This document shows positions 9,223-17,674 of a stretch of DNA of 64,000 nt, one piece after another. The position numbers and the translations under genes were made by a program. Location: positions 3,272,001 through 3,336,000 of the forward strand of contig NZ_CP033922.1 in assembly GCF_003815715.1 (NCBI RefSeq), read 5' to 3'. Position 1 is the first letter of the stretch; each line of letters starts with the position of its first letter. Below the pieces are notes generated by a model. The model searched no databases. It worked only from the letters and a program-made list of their open reading frames with translations, and was not told where the DNA came from. This DNA comes from Chryseobacterium sp. G0162 (lineage in GTDB: Bacteria; Bacteroidota; Bacteroidia; Flavobacteriales; Weeksellaceae).

Positions 9223-10482
9223 TTAAAATAAGCTCAGTTGCTGCGAAAATTGATTGTGGAATTTGGAAGAACTTCCCCCAACCAATAGTTTTCTAAAATT
9301 TTTATCTGTCAAATATTTCAGATAGGCATTCCCGGCATTGAAATCAATAAAATATTTGGCTCTGTTGACCGCTGCTCCCAATTGTTTCAAATGATCCAGT
9401 GTTAACATCTGAAAACGTCTCGCACTTACAATTTTCTGAGCAGATTTAACTCCAATTCCCGGAATTCTTAAAATCATTTGGTAATCGGCAGTCTGGATGT
9501 TTACTGGAAATTGATGTAAATTTCGGAGTGCCCAACTCAGTTTTGGATCCATTTCCAAATCAAGGAAAGGAACATTTGGGTCTAAAATTTCCTCCGCTTT
9601 AAAACCATAAAATCTCATAAGCCAGTCAGATTGATAAAGTCTGTTTTCCCGAAGCATGGGTACTTCGGTAGTTAAAGAAGGAAGCCTGTTATCTTCTAAA
9701 ACCGGAACATATCCCGAATAATAGACTCTTTTGAGGTTAAAGTTTTTATAAAAATGATCTGCAACTTTGATAATTTGTAGATCATTTTCATTGGTAGCTC
9801 CTACAATCATTTGAGTAGATTGTCCCGCCGGAGCAAATTTGGGAACTTTCTTTAAAATCTTTTTTTCATCCTGATATTGAACAATCCCTTTCTGAATATA
9901 TCTCATAGGATTAATCATATCCTCCCGGTTCTTTTCAGGGGCTAATAGTTTTAGGCCGCTTTCAGTTGGGATTTCCAGATTTATGGAAAGTCTGTCTGCA
10001 TATAATGCTGCTTCCTGCATGAGTTCTTCACTGGCTCCTGGAATGGATTTCAAATGAATATATCCATTGAAATTCTCTTCCAGACGCAGTTTTTTGGCAA
10101 CCCTTACAAGCCGTTCCATTGTTGTGTCTGCATTTTTGAAAATTCCGGAACTCAAAAACAGACCTTCAATATAATTTCTACGGTAAAAATTAATCGTCAG
10201 GTCAACCACCTCTTCTACCGTAAATGCAGCTCTTTTTATATCATTTGAGCTTCTGGATACACAATAAGCACAATCATAAATGCAATGATTAGTCAATAAA
10301 ATCTTGAGTAAAGAAACACATCTGCCATCTTCGGTATAAGTATGACAAATTCCGCTTATGGAACTATCTCCCAAAGCCCCTTTTTTATTCTTTCTCGTTC
10401 CTCCGCTTGATGAGCACGAAACATCATACTTCGCAGCATCAGCCAGGATTTCAAGTTTTTCTTTAAGGCGGTCAAAATTCAT
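9223..10482 (-). CDS. Putative DNA modification/repair radical SAM protein (TIGR03916-like)
   Basis: 419 residues. The radical SAM cluster motif CxxxCxxC is in the segment NHCIYDCAYCVS (about residues 67-78) and ligates a 4Fe-4S cluster that cleaves S-adenosylmethionine. A helix-hairpin-helix near residues 335-355 (RIPGIGVKSAQKIVSARRF) is a non-specific DNA-binding element. The combination is that of the TIGR03916 family, which travels with TIGR03915, the next gene here. It is the first gene of the pair and is divergent from the HMG-CoA reductase operon. The substrate is unknown. Confidence 0.9.
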   Translation of the reverse strand: MNFDRLKEKLEILADAAKYDVSCSSSGGTRKNKKGALGDSSISGICHTYTEDGRCVSLLKILLTNHCIYDCAYCVSRSSNDIKRAAFTVEEVVDLTINFYRRNYIEGLFLSSGIFKNADTTMERLVRVAKKLRLEENFNGYIHLKSIPGASEELMQEAALYADRLSINLEIPTESGLKLLAPEKNREDMINPMRYIQKGIVQYQDEKKILKKVPKFAPAGQSTQMIVGATNENDLQIIKVADHFYKNFNLKRVYYSGYVPVLEDNRLPSLTTEVPMLRENRLYQSDWLMRFYGFKAEEILDPNVPFLDLEMDPKLSWALRNLHQFPVNIQTADYQMILRIPGIGVKSAQKIVSARRFQMLTLDHLKQLGAAVNRAKYFIDFNAGNAYLKYLTDKNFRKLLVGGSSSKFHNQFSQQLSLF

Positions 10483-10609
10483 ATAGTAAAGGGGTTGATA
10501 TTATTTGTATCTGAATTGTATTCTAATTGTGTTCAAATTTAGTTCCAAAATTGATAAATGTCAACCTTTTTTCATAGAAGTTATCAACAAAAAAGAGTCT
10601 CAAAATCAT

Positions 10610-10618
10610 TATATTTAC
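10610..10618 (+). promoter_or_regulatory. Probable -7 element before HMG-CoA reductase
   Basis: TATATTTAC is one base from the Bacteroidota TAnnTTTG element and lies 20 bp before ATG 10639. It falls inside a possible longer reading frame from 10558, which argues for the downstream ATG as the true start. Confidence 0.45.
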
Positions 10619-10638
10619 GCCTCATTAAAGTTTATATC

Positions 10639-11967
10639 ATGAATCATAAACCGATCGAAGGTTTTTCTAAGCTTCCAAAGCATGGGAAAATCGACTGGCT
10701 TGTAAACGAATATCTTGAAGGTAATCAGGAATATCAAAATATATTAAAACAATATTGGAATGAGGATGCAGATCTTCAGAAACTTCACGAAGAGTTTTCT
10801 GAAAATACAATTTCCAATTTCTATATGCCTTACGGAATTGCGCCTAACTTTTTAATTGACGGAAAATTATTGGCACTCCCAATGGCCGTTGAAGAAAGTT
10901 CAGTAGTTGCAGCCGCTTCCAAAGCTGCAAAATTCTGGATTGATAAAGGAGGTTTCAAAACAACCATCATCAACACAGAAAAATTAGGGCATACTCATTT
11001 TATCTTCAATGTAGAACCTCATAAATTATTACATTTCTTTAATTTCAGTTTAAAGAAAAAATTACTTGAGTCTACAGAAGACATTACAGCTAATATGAGA
11101 AGACGCGGAGGTGGAATTCTGAATATCAGCCTTGTGGATAAAACGTCAGAAATGCCGAATTACTACCAATTGAAAGCAAGTTTTGATACTGTAGATTCAA
11201 TGGGAGCTAATTTTATTAATTCATGTCTTGAACAGTTTGGAAAAACATTGAGGCAGGAAGTTGCCACAAGCGAGGATTTTACTCAGGATGAAAAGAATTC
11301 ATTACAGATCGTAATGAATATCCTTTCTAACTTTACCCCTGATTGTATTGTAAGAGCTGAGGTTTCCTGTAAAATGGAAGACTTAAAAGATGACAGCGGA
11401 ATTTCTCCTGAAGAATTTGCTTCTAAATTTAAACAGGCAGTAACGATTGCTGAAATTGAACCTTACCGTGCCACCACTCACAATAAAGGAGTGATGAATG
11501 GAGTAGATGCTGTAGTAATTGCTACCGGAAATGACTTCAGAGCAACGGAAGCTTGTGCTCATGCATACGCTGCAAGAGATGGACAATACAGATCTTTGAC
11601 ACATTGTACAACCGATAACGGAGTTTTCAGATTTTGGATAGATCTTCCGATTTCTGTGGGAGTAGTAGGCGGTTTAACGAACCTACATCCATTGGTAAAG
11701 TTCTCTCTAGCATTACTTGGAAAACCATCTGCTCAGGAATTGATGAGTATTTTGGCTGTTTCAGGATTGGCTCAAAACTTCGGGGCATTGCGTTCATTGG
11801 TAACTACAGGAATTCAGAAAGGACACATGAAAATGCACTTACTAAACATTCTGAACCAACTGGGAGCTACTGAAGAAGAAAAACAGCATTTTGTGACTTA
11901 CTTTAAGGATAAAACAGTGAGTCACCATGAGGTAATCAATGAGTTTAACAGAATGAGAGGAAACTAA
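10639..11967 (+). CDS. Class II hydroxymethylglutaryl-CoA reductase
   Basis: 442 residues from ATG 10639. An earlier in-frame ATG at 10558 would add 27 residues of unlikely sequence over the promoter. It interconverts HMG-CoA and mevalonate; Flavobacteriia make isoprenoids by the mevalonate route, so here it is presumably biosynthetic although databases call this class degradative. Visible family residues are the catalytic Glu in PMAVEESSVVAAAS (about 85), Lys in HNKGVMNGVDAV, Asp in ATGNDFRA and the C-terminal flap His in KGHMKMH. It overlaps the next small gene by 1 nt and heads a five-gene run. Confidence 0.95.
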   Translation: MNHKPIEGFSKLPKHGKIDWLVNEYLEGNQEYQNILKQYWNEDADLQKLHEEFSENTISNFYMPYGIAPNFLIDGKLLALPMAVEESSVVAAASKAAKFWIDKGGFKTTIINTEKLGHTHFIFNVEPHKLLHFFNFSLKKKLLESTEDITANMRRRGGGILNISLVDKTSEMPNYYQLKASFDTVDSMGANFINSCLEQFGKTLRQEVATSEDFTQDEKNSLQIVMNILSNFTPDCIVRAEVSCKMEDLKDDSGISPEEFASKFKQAVTIAEIEPYRATTHNKGVMNGVDAVVIATGNDFRATEACAHAYAARDGQYRSLTHCTTDNGVFRFWIDLPISVGVVGGLTNLHPLVKFSLALLGKPSAQELMSILAVSGLAQNFGALRSLVTTGIQKGHMKMHLLNILNQLGATEEEKQHFVTYFKDKTVSHHEVINEFNRMRGN

Positions 11968-12134
11968 TGTTACAGATCATACTGCCTATCGTATTTCTCT
12001 GCTTTGGATTCTTTTTAAAGAAAACAACATCACCTGGTTTTCAAAGTTCCAAGAGATTTGCCAATATGTTTATCATACTGGGGATTTCTACTTTGGTGGC
12101 CAAGTTTATTTTAATGTATTTAAAGTCGAAATAG
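11967..12134 (+). CDS. Small membrane protein, 55 residues
   Basis: ATG 11967 overlaps the HMG-CoA reductase stop by one base (TAATG) and the TAG at 12132-12134 overlaps the next GTG start by one base. The product begins MLQIILPIVFLCFGFFLKK and has a second hydrophobic span near residues 33-51 (NMFIILGISTLVAKFILMY), so it is a two-helix inner-membrane protein. The double overlap and clean hydrophobic pattern support a real, translationally coupled gene despite its size. Function unknown. Confidence 0.75.
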   Translation: MLQIILPIVFLCFGFFLKKTTSPGFQSSKRFANMFIILGISTLVAKFILMYLKSK

Positions 12135-13219
12135 TGAAAAGAAGTGTTTTATTTTTCATGTTGGTTTCCGGTTTAAGTTTTTCACAGAAAAATTTAAAGA
12201 TATCGGATTTACAGCCCAAGACTGAAGACTCTACTTTTCCAGTGGTTTCCTATGCTGAAAATCCTTTAGTTGAAAATAAAATAAATACATTTCTACAGGT
12301 CAATGAATTGGAATATGTTCCGAACTCAGGTCCTAATCCTTTTAAATTGGTTTCTTCCGGAACGACTTCTTATGCTAACTATGTTTATTTCTATAGTTGG
12401 GAAAAGTTGGAAACTCCTAAAAACATTCTGACTATCGGAATGGAGGGTGAAGCTTCAGGAGCTTATCCGGAAGGGTTCTCAGACTGGAAAAATTTTGATT
12501 TGAGAACCGGAAATTTCATTAATGCTCAGGATTTGTTTCAACCTAATTCAATTAAAGCTGTAGAGCGTTTGATTGAACAAAAAGTTAAGAAAAGAATTAA
12601 TAATTATCTGGCTGAATTAAAGTCTGAGAAAAACCCGTCGGCAGAAACAGAAGACCAGATCGGAATATATGAAGGTTGTTCTACAGGAGAATCACTGGAT
12701 GATATCAGATATTTTTTTGGAAAAGATAAACTGACATTTGTGGCTGGAAGATGTTCCAATCATGCGATGAGAGCATTGGATGATCTTGGGAGTCATGAAC
12801 TTAAATTTACCTATAAGGAGCTTGATAAATACTGGAGTCCTTATGCAAGAAATTTATTGAAAGGCTCTGGTACAATAGAGAAAACGAGTTTCAGAAATAA
12901 ACTGTATAAAGGAAAAATAGATGGAAAATATCCCATTACAGTTCTTGTATCAAGGTTTTATCCTAATAATGATAGCTCTGGAATAAGTTCTTTTCATGCA
13001 GAATATTGGTATGATAAAAGCAAAAAACTCATCCAATGGGATGGACAGTTGAAAGGAAATCATATCTCTATCACTGAAAATGACCGGTATGATGATGTTA
13101 CAAGCCAATGGATTCCGAGAGCTTTTGTAGAGGCAGAAATGAAAGGGAATACAATTACAGGAACCTGGCAGGATTATAAAACAAAAAAATATTTAACCCT
13201 AGAATTAGAAGAGTTATAA
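12134..13219 (+). CDS. Exported protein of unknown function
   Basis: 361 residues starting at GTG 12134. The N-terminus MKRSVLFFMLVSGLSFSQ is a signal peptide. Residues about 25-230 (FPVVSYAENPLVENKIN, a central EGEASGAYPEGFSDWKNFDLRTG, NAQDLFQ) look like the RsiV / DUF3298 type of extracellular fold, which contains segments such as GGAHPN and a described LxxG..dLF. The C-terminal half has strands ending in GTWQDYKTKKYLTLEL, a lipocalin- or META-like piece. The family match is weak; I treat it as unknown. It is coupled to its neighbours at both ends (1-nt overlap before, 1-nt gap after). Confidence 0.8.
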   Translation: MKRSVLFFMLVSGLSFSQKNLKISDLQPKTEDSTFPVVSYAENPLVENKINTFLQVNELEYVPNSGPNPFKLVSSGTTSYANYVYFYSWEKLETPKNILTIGMEGEASGAYPEGFSDWKNFDLRTGNFINAQDLFQPNSIKAVERLIEQKVKKRINNYLAELKSEKNPSAETEDQIGIYEGCSTGESLDDIRYFFGKDKLTFVAGRCSNHAMRALDDLGSHELKFTYKELDKYWSPYARNLLKGSGTIEKTSFRNKLYKGKIDGKYPITVLVSRFYPNNDSSGISSFHAEYWYDKSKKLIQWDGQLKGNHISITENDRYDDVTSQWIPRAFVEAEMKGNTITGTWQDYKTKKYLTLELEEL

Positions 13220-13220
13220 A

Positions 13221-13607
13221 ATGAAAACAATTACTTTAGTTTTTGGAGCGGTTTACGGAATGGTGTCTGTAATCCTGGGTGCATTTGGAGCACACGCTTT
13301 AAAGAAAATATTAGCTGTGGAAAGACTGGAAAGTTTTGAAACAGGAGTAAGATATCAGATGTATGCAGCCTTTTTCCTGCTGATTATCGGGTATATCTTG
13401 AAATTTGAAACTTCTGCTGAAAGATGGACCTCAATTTTAATGATTGCAGGTACCCTTTTATTCTCAGTGAGTATCTATTTCCTGAGCATGCAGGATTATC
13501 TGGGAATGAATCTTAAATTTTTAGGACCTATCACTCCGCTTGGAGGCTTGATGATGATCTTAAGCTGGGGAATGTTGATTCTTTATTTTGTTAAAAACAA
13601 AATCTAA
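13221..13607 (+). CDS. DUF423 family membrane protein
   Basis: 128 residues, with four predicted transmembrane helices and the family start VFGAVYGMVSVILGAFGAHALKK. The pattern FETGVRYQMYAAF and the C-terminal PITPLGGLMMILSWGML are characteristic of DUF423 (YgdD-like) inner-membrane proteins, whose function is not known. It starts 1 nt after the preceding gene and ends 2 nt before the ClC gene, so it belongs to the HMG-CoA reductase operon. Confidence 0.92.
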   Translation: MKTITLVFGAVYGMVSVILGAFGAHALKKILAVERLESFETGVRYQMYAAFFLLIIGYILKFETSAERWTSILMIAGTLLFSVSIYFLSMQDYLGMNLKFLGPITPLGGLMMILSWGMLILYFVKNKI

Positions 13608-13609
13608 GA

Positions 13610-14887
13610 ATGAAAATCAATAGAAGAAGACGGCTTATAAGAACGTTCAATCTTTTGGATCAGCCCATCAGGTTTAATCCGTTTGTGTTCAGCCGTACTT
13701 TTTTCATGTGGGCTTTTACAGGACTTGTAGGAGGCATTATTGCCGGTGGATATTGGATTGTACTGGAACATTTTACTGAATTTTTAGCCCATTTTCAAGG
13801 CTGGCAGGTAATTCCTACGATGGCAATTTGTGGCCTGCTGGCAGGATTGGTGATCCATTTTATTGGTGATCCGGGAGAAATCCATCTGATTGTGAATAAT
13901 ATCAGGTTTAATAAAGGAAAACTGGAACCAAAAAATAATCCATCCATGATTTTGTCCTCACTTTTTTGTGTGGCATCAGGAGGAAGTTTAGGCCCGGAAG
14001 CACCTTTGGTACAGGTTACCGGATCTACAGGAACCTGGCTAGGGAAAATTTTTAGATTAAAAGGTGAAGAGTTACGCTCACTAAGTATTGCAGGGATGGC
14101 TTCAGGTTTTACGGCTCTTTTTGGTGCTCCGCTTGGAGGAAGTCTTTTTTCACTGGAAATTCTGCATCATAAACATGCGGTTGAATATTATAAAGCCATT
14201 ATTCCGGCTTTGGTAGCAAGTTGTTTCAGTTATCTGATGTTTGCTTTGATTATCCATTTGGGAATTGGAGCAACCTGGGATTTGAAAGCCTATCATTACA
14301 CCGGAGTATATGATTTTTTATATGCTACCTTATTTGGAATTGTGGGAACTCTTTTTGGATGGATTTTCATCTTTGTAGTGAAGTTTTTCAAAAAGATTTT
14401 TGAATACAAAAAATTTCCGATCTATATCAAAACATTAGTAGGAGGGATTCTTTTAGGGATTATTGCTTACAATTTTCCGATTACAAGATATTTTGGACAC
14501 AACGAGATCAATCAGTTGATCGGAGGGAATTTCGGATTGAACTTCCTGATTCTGGTTTTGGTCTTTAAAATATTAGCTATTGCCATTACAGTAACTTCAG
14601 GATGGAGAGGTGGTTTTATTATCCCGCTGTTCTTTGTGGGAACTACATTAGGATTAATTATTCATAATTTATTTCCGAGTGTAGATACTACCTTAGCCAT
14701 TGTAAGCTGCATGGCTGCAATCAATGCCTGTGTGACAAGAACTCCGATGAGTACTACCATTATTCTGGGAACACTAACGGGGTTTACTTATTTTGTTCCG
14801 ATTTTGTTCGCAAGTCTTACAGGATATTTCCTGGCTCCTAGGATTCCGTTTATTGGTTCCCAGTCGGAAAAGTTAGTACAAGAATAA
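13610..14887 (+). CDS. ClC-family chloride channel/transporter
   Basis: 425 residues, the length of a bacterial ClC without CBS domains. It moves chloride (or another anion such as fluoride) across the inner membrane. The family signature GGSLGPEAPLVQ carries the gating Glu position, followed by ASGFTALFGAPLGGSLFSLE and GWRGGFIIPLFFVG, the second conserved anion-pathway segment. It has about ten or more hydrophobic spans. It is the last gene of the run starting with HMG-CoA reductase and is followed by a strong terminator. Whether it is a channel or an H+/Cl- exchanger cannot be told. Confidence 0.92.
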   Translation: MKINRRRRLIRTFNLLDQPIRFNPFVFSRTFFMWAFTGLVGGIIAGGYWIVLEHFTEFLAHFQGWQVIPTMAICGLLAGLVIHFIGDPGEIHLIVNNIRFNKGKLEPKNNPSMILSSLFCVASGGSLGPEAPLVQVTGSTGTWLGKIFRLKGEELRSLSIAGMASGFTALFGAPLGGSLFSLEILHHKHAVEYYKAIIPALVASCFSYLMFALIIHLGIGATWDLKAYHYTGVYDFLYATLFGIVGTLFGWIFIFVVKFFKKIFEYKKFPIYIKTLVGGILLGIIAYNFPITRYFGHNEINQLIGGNFGLNFLILVLVFKILAIAITVTSGWRGGFIIPLFFVGTTLGLIIHNLFPSVDTTLAIVSCMAAINACVTRTPMSTTIILGTLTGFTYFVPILFASLTGYFLAPRIPFIGSQSEKLVQE

Positions 14888-14935
14888 TATCTTATATAAA
14901 TAAATGCTGATCTATTTTTAAGATCAGAAGGTATC

Positions 14936-14968
14936 AAAAAAGTTCAGGTAGTTCCTGAGCTTTTTTTG
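14936..14968. terminator. Bidirectional intrinsic terminator
   Basis: Stem TTCAGG / CCTGAg around TAGTT, with a run of A on the left and T on the right, between the convergent ClC and tolC-like genes. Confidence 0.85.
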
Positions 14969-14972
14969 ATTT

Positions 14973-16376
14973 TTATAAAGAGAAACTTTCTTTCATCCAC
15001 TTAAGCTTAGTGAAGCTTTTCAGAAACTTTGCCTGTAGAGAAATATATTTTTCCTGAGCATCAATCATCTTATTTTCCCTCGAATTAATGAGGAAAAGAG
15101 AGCTTTCACCATTCGTGTACCTTATTTCTTCAGCAGTAAGTAATTTCTGATAATTCACAAGATTGTTTTTAGAAAGATTAATTTGTGTATGATAATTGAC
15201 AAGCTCGTTTTTATAGGTTTCAATCTTGGTATGAAGTTCTCTCTTTTTAACTTGGGTATCAAGCTGGTTTTGCTGTATTTTGATTTTAGCAATCTGATAA
15301 TTCGCTCTGGCTTCTCTTTGGAATACCGGAATTTCAAGCTTTAAGCCATATTGAAAATTATTGTCAAAAAGTGGAAGATAATCTGCCTGATAATTTTCTT
15401 TGTTGAAGAAATTATAGGTAAAATCGAGTTTAGGAAGAAAACTTTGCCACTTCAGTTTACGTTCGCTTTCTAAAATTTGGTGTTTCTGATCATAATAAAG
15501 AACAGACCAATGAGTATCAATTTCCTTTGTGCTAAGCTCCTGAAGGAGAAATTCAAAATCCGAATAAGCAGGATGATCCGAAAGATGATTGGAAGGATAT
15601 ATAATATTGGAGATTTCATAAATCTCTTGCTTATCTTTCCATAAAAATAACTGCAGCTTCTGTGTGTTTCTGACAAAGTTTAGATAGGCTTCTTTCTGCT
15701 GAAGTTCAAAACTTTGCAGTTGTGAGCTGGCTTCAACTGTATCTATCGCTGCTCTTTCTCCATATTCGAAGGTCTTTTGGGTGAGGTTTAAACGTTTTTT
15801 ATTGATTTCTACCGCTTTAGCCTGTAGTTGATAAATCTCAAAACTTTGTACCCATTCCCAATATGTATTTTCAGCTTCAAGAAGAAGTTCGTTGGTCAGA
15901 ATAGTCTGTTCTGCTTCAGTCATTTTTACGGCAAATTTTGCCTGATCCAAGATCGCTCTACGTTTATCATACAAAAGGTTTTTGGCTAAAGGTACAGTAA
16001 CTCCCATGCTGTACAAACCACCTTTAGTGTCACTGGAATTTAGTTTTTCACCATTCAGATTTTGATATCCTGCGGTAAGATCAATTCCGTACCAGGTAGG
16101 AATGCCCAGTTCCAGGTTTTTCTGTCTGTAATATTGGGTTCCATCAATATTTTTTTCTCCGATTTTTCCACCCAAAACAGGATCGAAAGCTCCTCTGGCT
16201 TTAGTAATTTCAGATTGAGCAATTTTATTCTGCAGCTGATATTTCAATGCGAGTGGATGATAATTTTTGACCACTGATATAAATTCCTGAGCCGAAATAG
16301 TGAGAGAATCCTGAGCCAGACCATCTTGGAAAAAAGATAGAATCAGGATAAAAAGAATTTTACTTTGCTTTTTCAT
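14973..16376 (-). CDS. TolC-family outer-membrane efflux protein
   Basis: 467 residues from ATG 16376. It is the outer-membrane exit channel of a three-part exporter. A signal peptide (MKKQSKILFILILSFFQDGLAQ) precedes two long helical repeats of the OEP type, with segments such as ELLLEAENTYWEWVQSFE, KRLNLTQKTFEYGERAAIDTVEA and KKRELHTKIETYKNEL. An in-frame earlier start at 16394 would add six residues. The chosen start overlaps the HlyD-like gene by 17 nt. With the ABC and HlyD genes upstream it completes a type I-like export operon. Confidence 0.92.
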   Translation of the reverse strand: MKKQSKILFILILSFFQDGLAQDSLTISAQEFISVVKNYHPLALKYQLQNKIAQSEITKARGAFDPVLGGKIGEKNIDGTQYYRQKNLELGIPTWYGIDLTAGYQNLNGEKLNSSDTKGGLYSMGVTVPLAKNLLYDKRRAILDQAKFAVKMTEAEQTILTNELLLEAENTYWEWVQSFEIYQLQAKAVEINKKRLNLTQKTFEYGERAAIDTVEASSQLQSFELQQKEAYLNFVRNTQKLQLFLWKDKQEIYEISNIIYPSNHLSDHPAYSDFEFLLQELSTKEIDTHWSVLYYDQKHQILESERKLKWQSFLPKLDFTYNFFNKENYQADYLPLFDNNFQYGLKLEIPVFQREARANYQIAKIKIQQNQLDTQVKKRELHTKIETYKNELVNYHTQINLSKNNLVNYQKLLTAEEIRYTNGESSLFLINSRENKMIDAQEKYISLQAKFLKSFTKLKWMKESFSL

Positions 16377-17673
16377 ATTTTCCGGATTGGTCATTTTTCA
16401 CTTCATAATAGTCTGGAGGGAAACCATTGATATTTCTCCAGAGTTCATACCAGATCGGAACATCATTCAGGATGGCAATTCCCTGTACTCCGGCTCCCAT
16501 CTTAATTTTTGGCGGCCATCTTTTTTCATCTTTATCCTCAATGACCAGAGCTTTAAAAAGCCCGTTAGCACTGATATTGCTTTCTACGGCAACTATTTCT
16601 CCGGCAAATGTTCCGTAGCTGGAGTTGGGCCATCCCGAAAATACAATAGCAGGAAAACCATCGAAAATACACATGATACGCTGCTTTTCCTTGATAAGAG
16701 GAAGGTCTACCGGTTTTACATAAATTTCCACTGCATAATCTACCGTAGTAGGAACAATGGTTCCTATGTTTTCTCCGTCTTTTAAAACCTCCCCAATACC
16801 TGCTTTGTTGAGTTGTATGACCTGCCCGTTTTGGGAAGCGATGATGAAATATAAACCCTGTCTTGCTTTATAATTGGCAACCTGATTTTCAAGTTTTGCA
16901 ATATCTCCATCACTGCCTTCAATTTGTCCCATATTTTGAAACCGTTCTCCCTCTATTTTACTTAGTTTTTCTGTATAATCCTGGATTACTGAATTCTGCT
17001 CAATACCGGTATTGATAATTTCCTGGCGGGTTTGAGCAACTTTATTCTCCGAAGCTGTTTTTTTAGCAATGGCATTTTGATAAGAAATACTTCTTTGTTG
17101 AAATTGAGTCAGAGAAACCAGACCTTCTTCATACATTTTTTTCTGTCGGGTAAACTGATCCTCAGAAAGTCTTACTTCATTGGTAGCAGCAGCCAGTTCT
17201 GCCTCTTCCCCTGAAAGCTTGTTATTAAGCTGACTGATCTTTCCCTTTAATTGATTAAGCTTTAAGTCTCTTGCCGAATGTAAAGCCTGAAGCTGGCTTT
17301 TAACCGTTCCTACTTTCGCTTCATAAAAATCCCGGACTCCTTTTTTGGCATTCACCTGTTCCTGAGTTCTCTGTACCAAAAGCGGATCCAAATAATCTTC
17401 TTTGATTTCCGAAAGCTGCATCAGGGTATCTCCCTTTTTTACATAATCCCCGTTTTTTACATACCACTTGATAATTTTTCCCGGAATAGGAGAATGGAGT
17501 TGCTGGGGCCGCTGTTCCTGATAAAGAGAAGTTACATTTCCTTTCACTTTAATGTTCTGTGTCCAGGGAAGAAATAAAGTGATAATACCTCCAATAAAAA
17601 TGAAGAGAAACCATCTTTTCACCCTTGATTTCTTATGAATATGATATATTTTGTCAAATGACTGTAGTTCCAT
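16360..17673 (-). CDS. HlyD-family membrane-fusion protein
   Basis: 437 residues. A single membrane helix near residues 20-40 (WFLFIFIGGIITLFLPW) anchors it. The lipoyl-like half-motifs HSPIPGKIIKWYVKNGDYVKKGDTLMQ (about 59-85) and IASQNGQVIQLNKAGIGEVLKDGE flank a long coiled coil (about 100-265). This is the adaptor that links the inner-membrane ABC protein to the TolC-like channel. It starts one base after the ABC gene stop and overlaps the TolC-like gene, so the three are translationally coupled. Confidence 0.93.
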   Translation of the reverse strand: MELQSFDKIYHIHKKSRVKRWFLFIFIGGIITLFLPWTQNIKVKGNVTSLYQEQRPQQLHSPIPGKIIKWYVKNGDYVKKGDTLMQLSEIKEDYLDPLLVQRTQEQVNAKKGVRDFYEAKVGTVKSQLQALHSARDLKLNQLKGKISQLNNKLSGEEAELAAATNEVRLSEDQFTRQKKMYEEGLVSLTQFQQRSISYQNAIAKKTASENKVAQTRQEIINTGIEQNSVIQDYTEKLSKIEGERFQNMGQIEGSDGDIAKLENQVANYKARQGLYFIIASQNGQVIQLNKAGIGEVLKDGENIGTIVPTTVDYAVEIYVKPVDLPLIKEKQRIMCIFDGFPAIVFSGWPNSSYGTFAGEIVAVESNISANGLFKALVIEDKDEKRWPPKIKMGAGVQGIAILNDVPIWYELWRNINGFPPDYYEVKNDQSGKYEKAK

Positions 17674-17674
17674 T

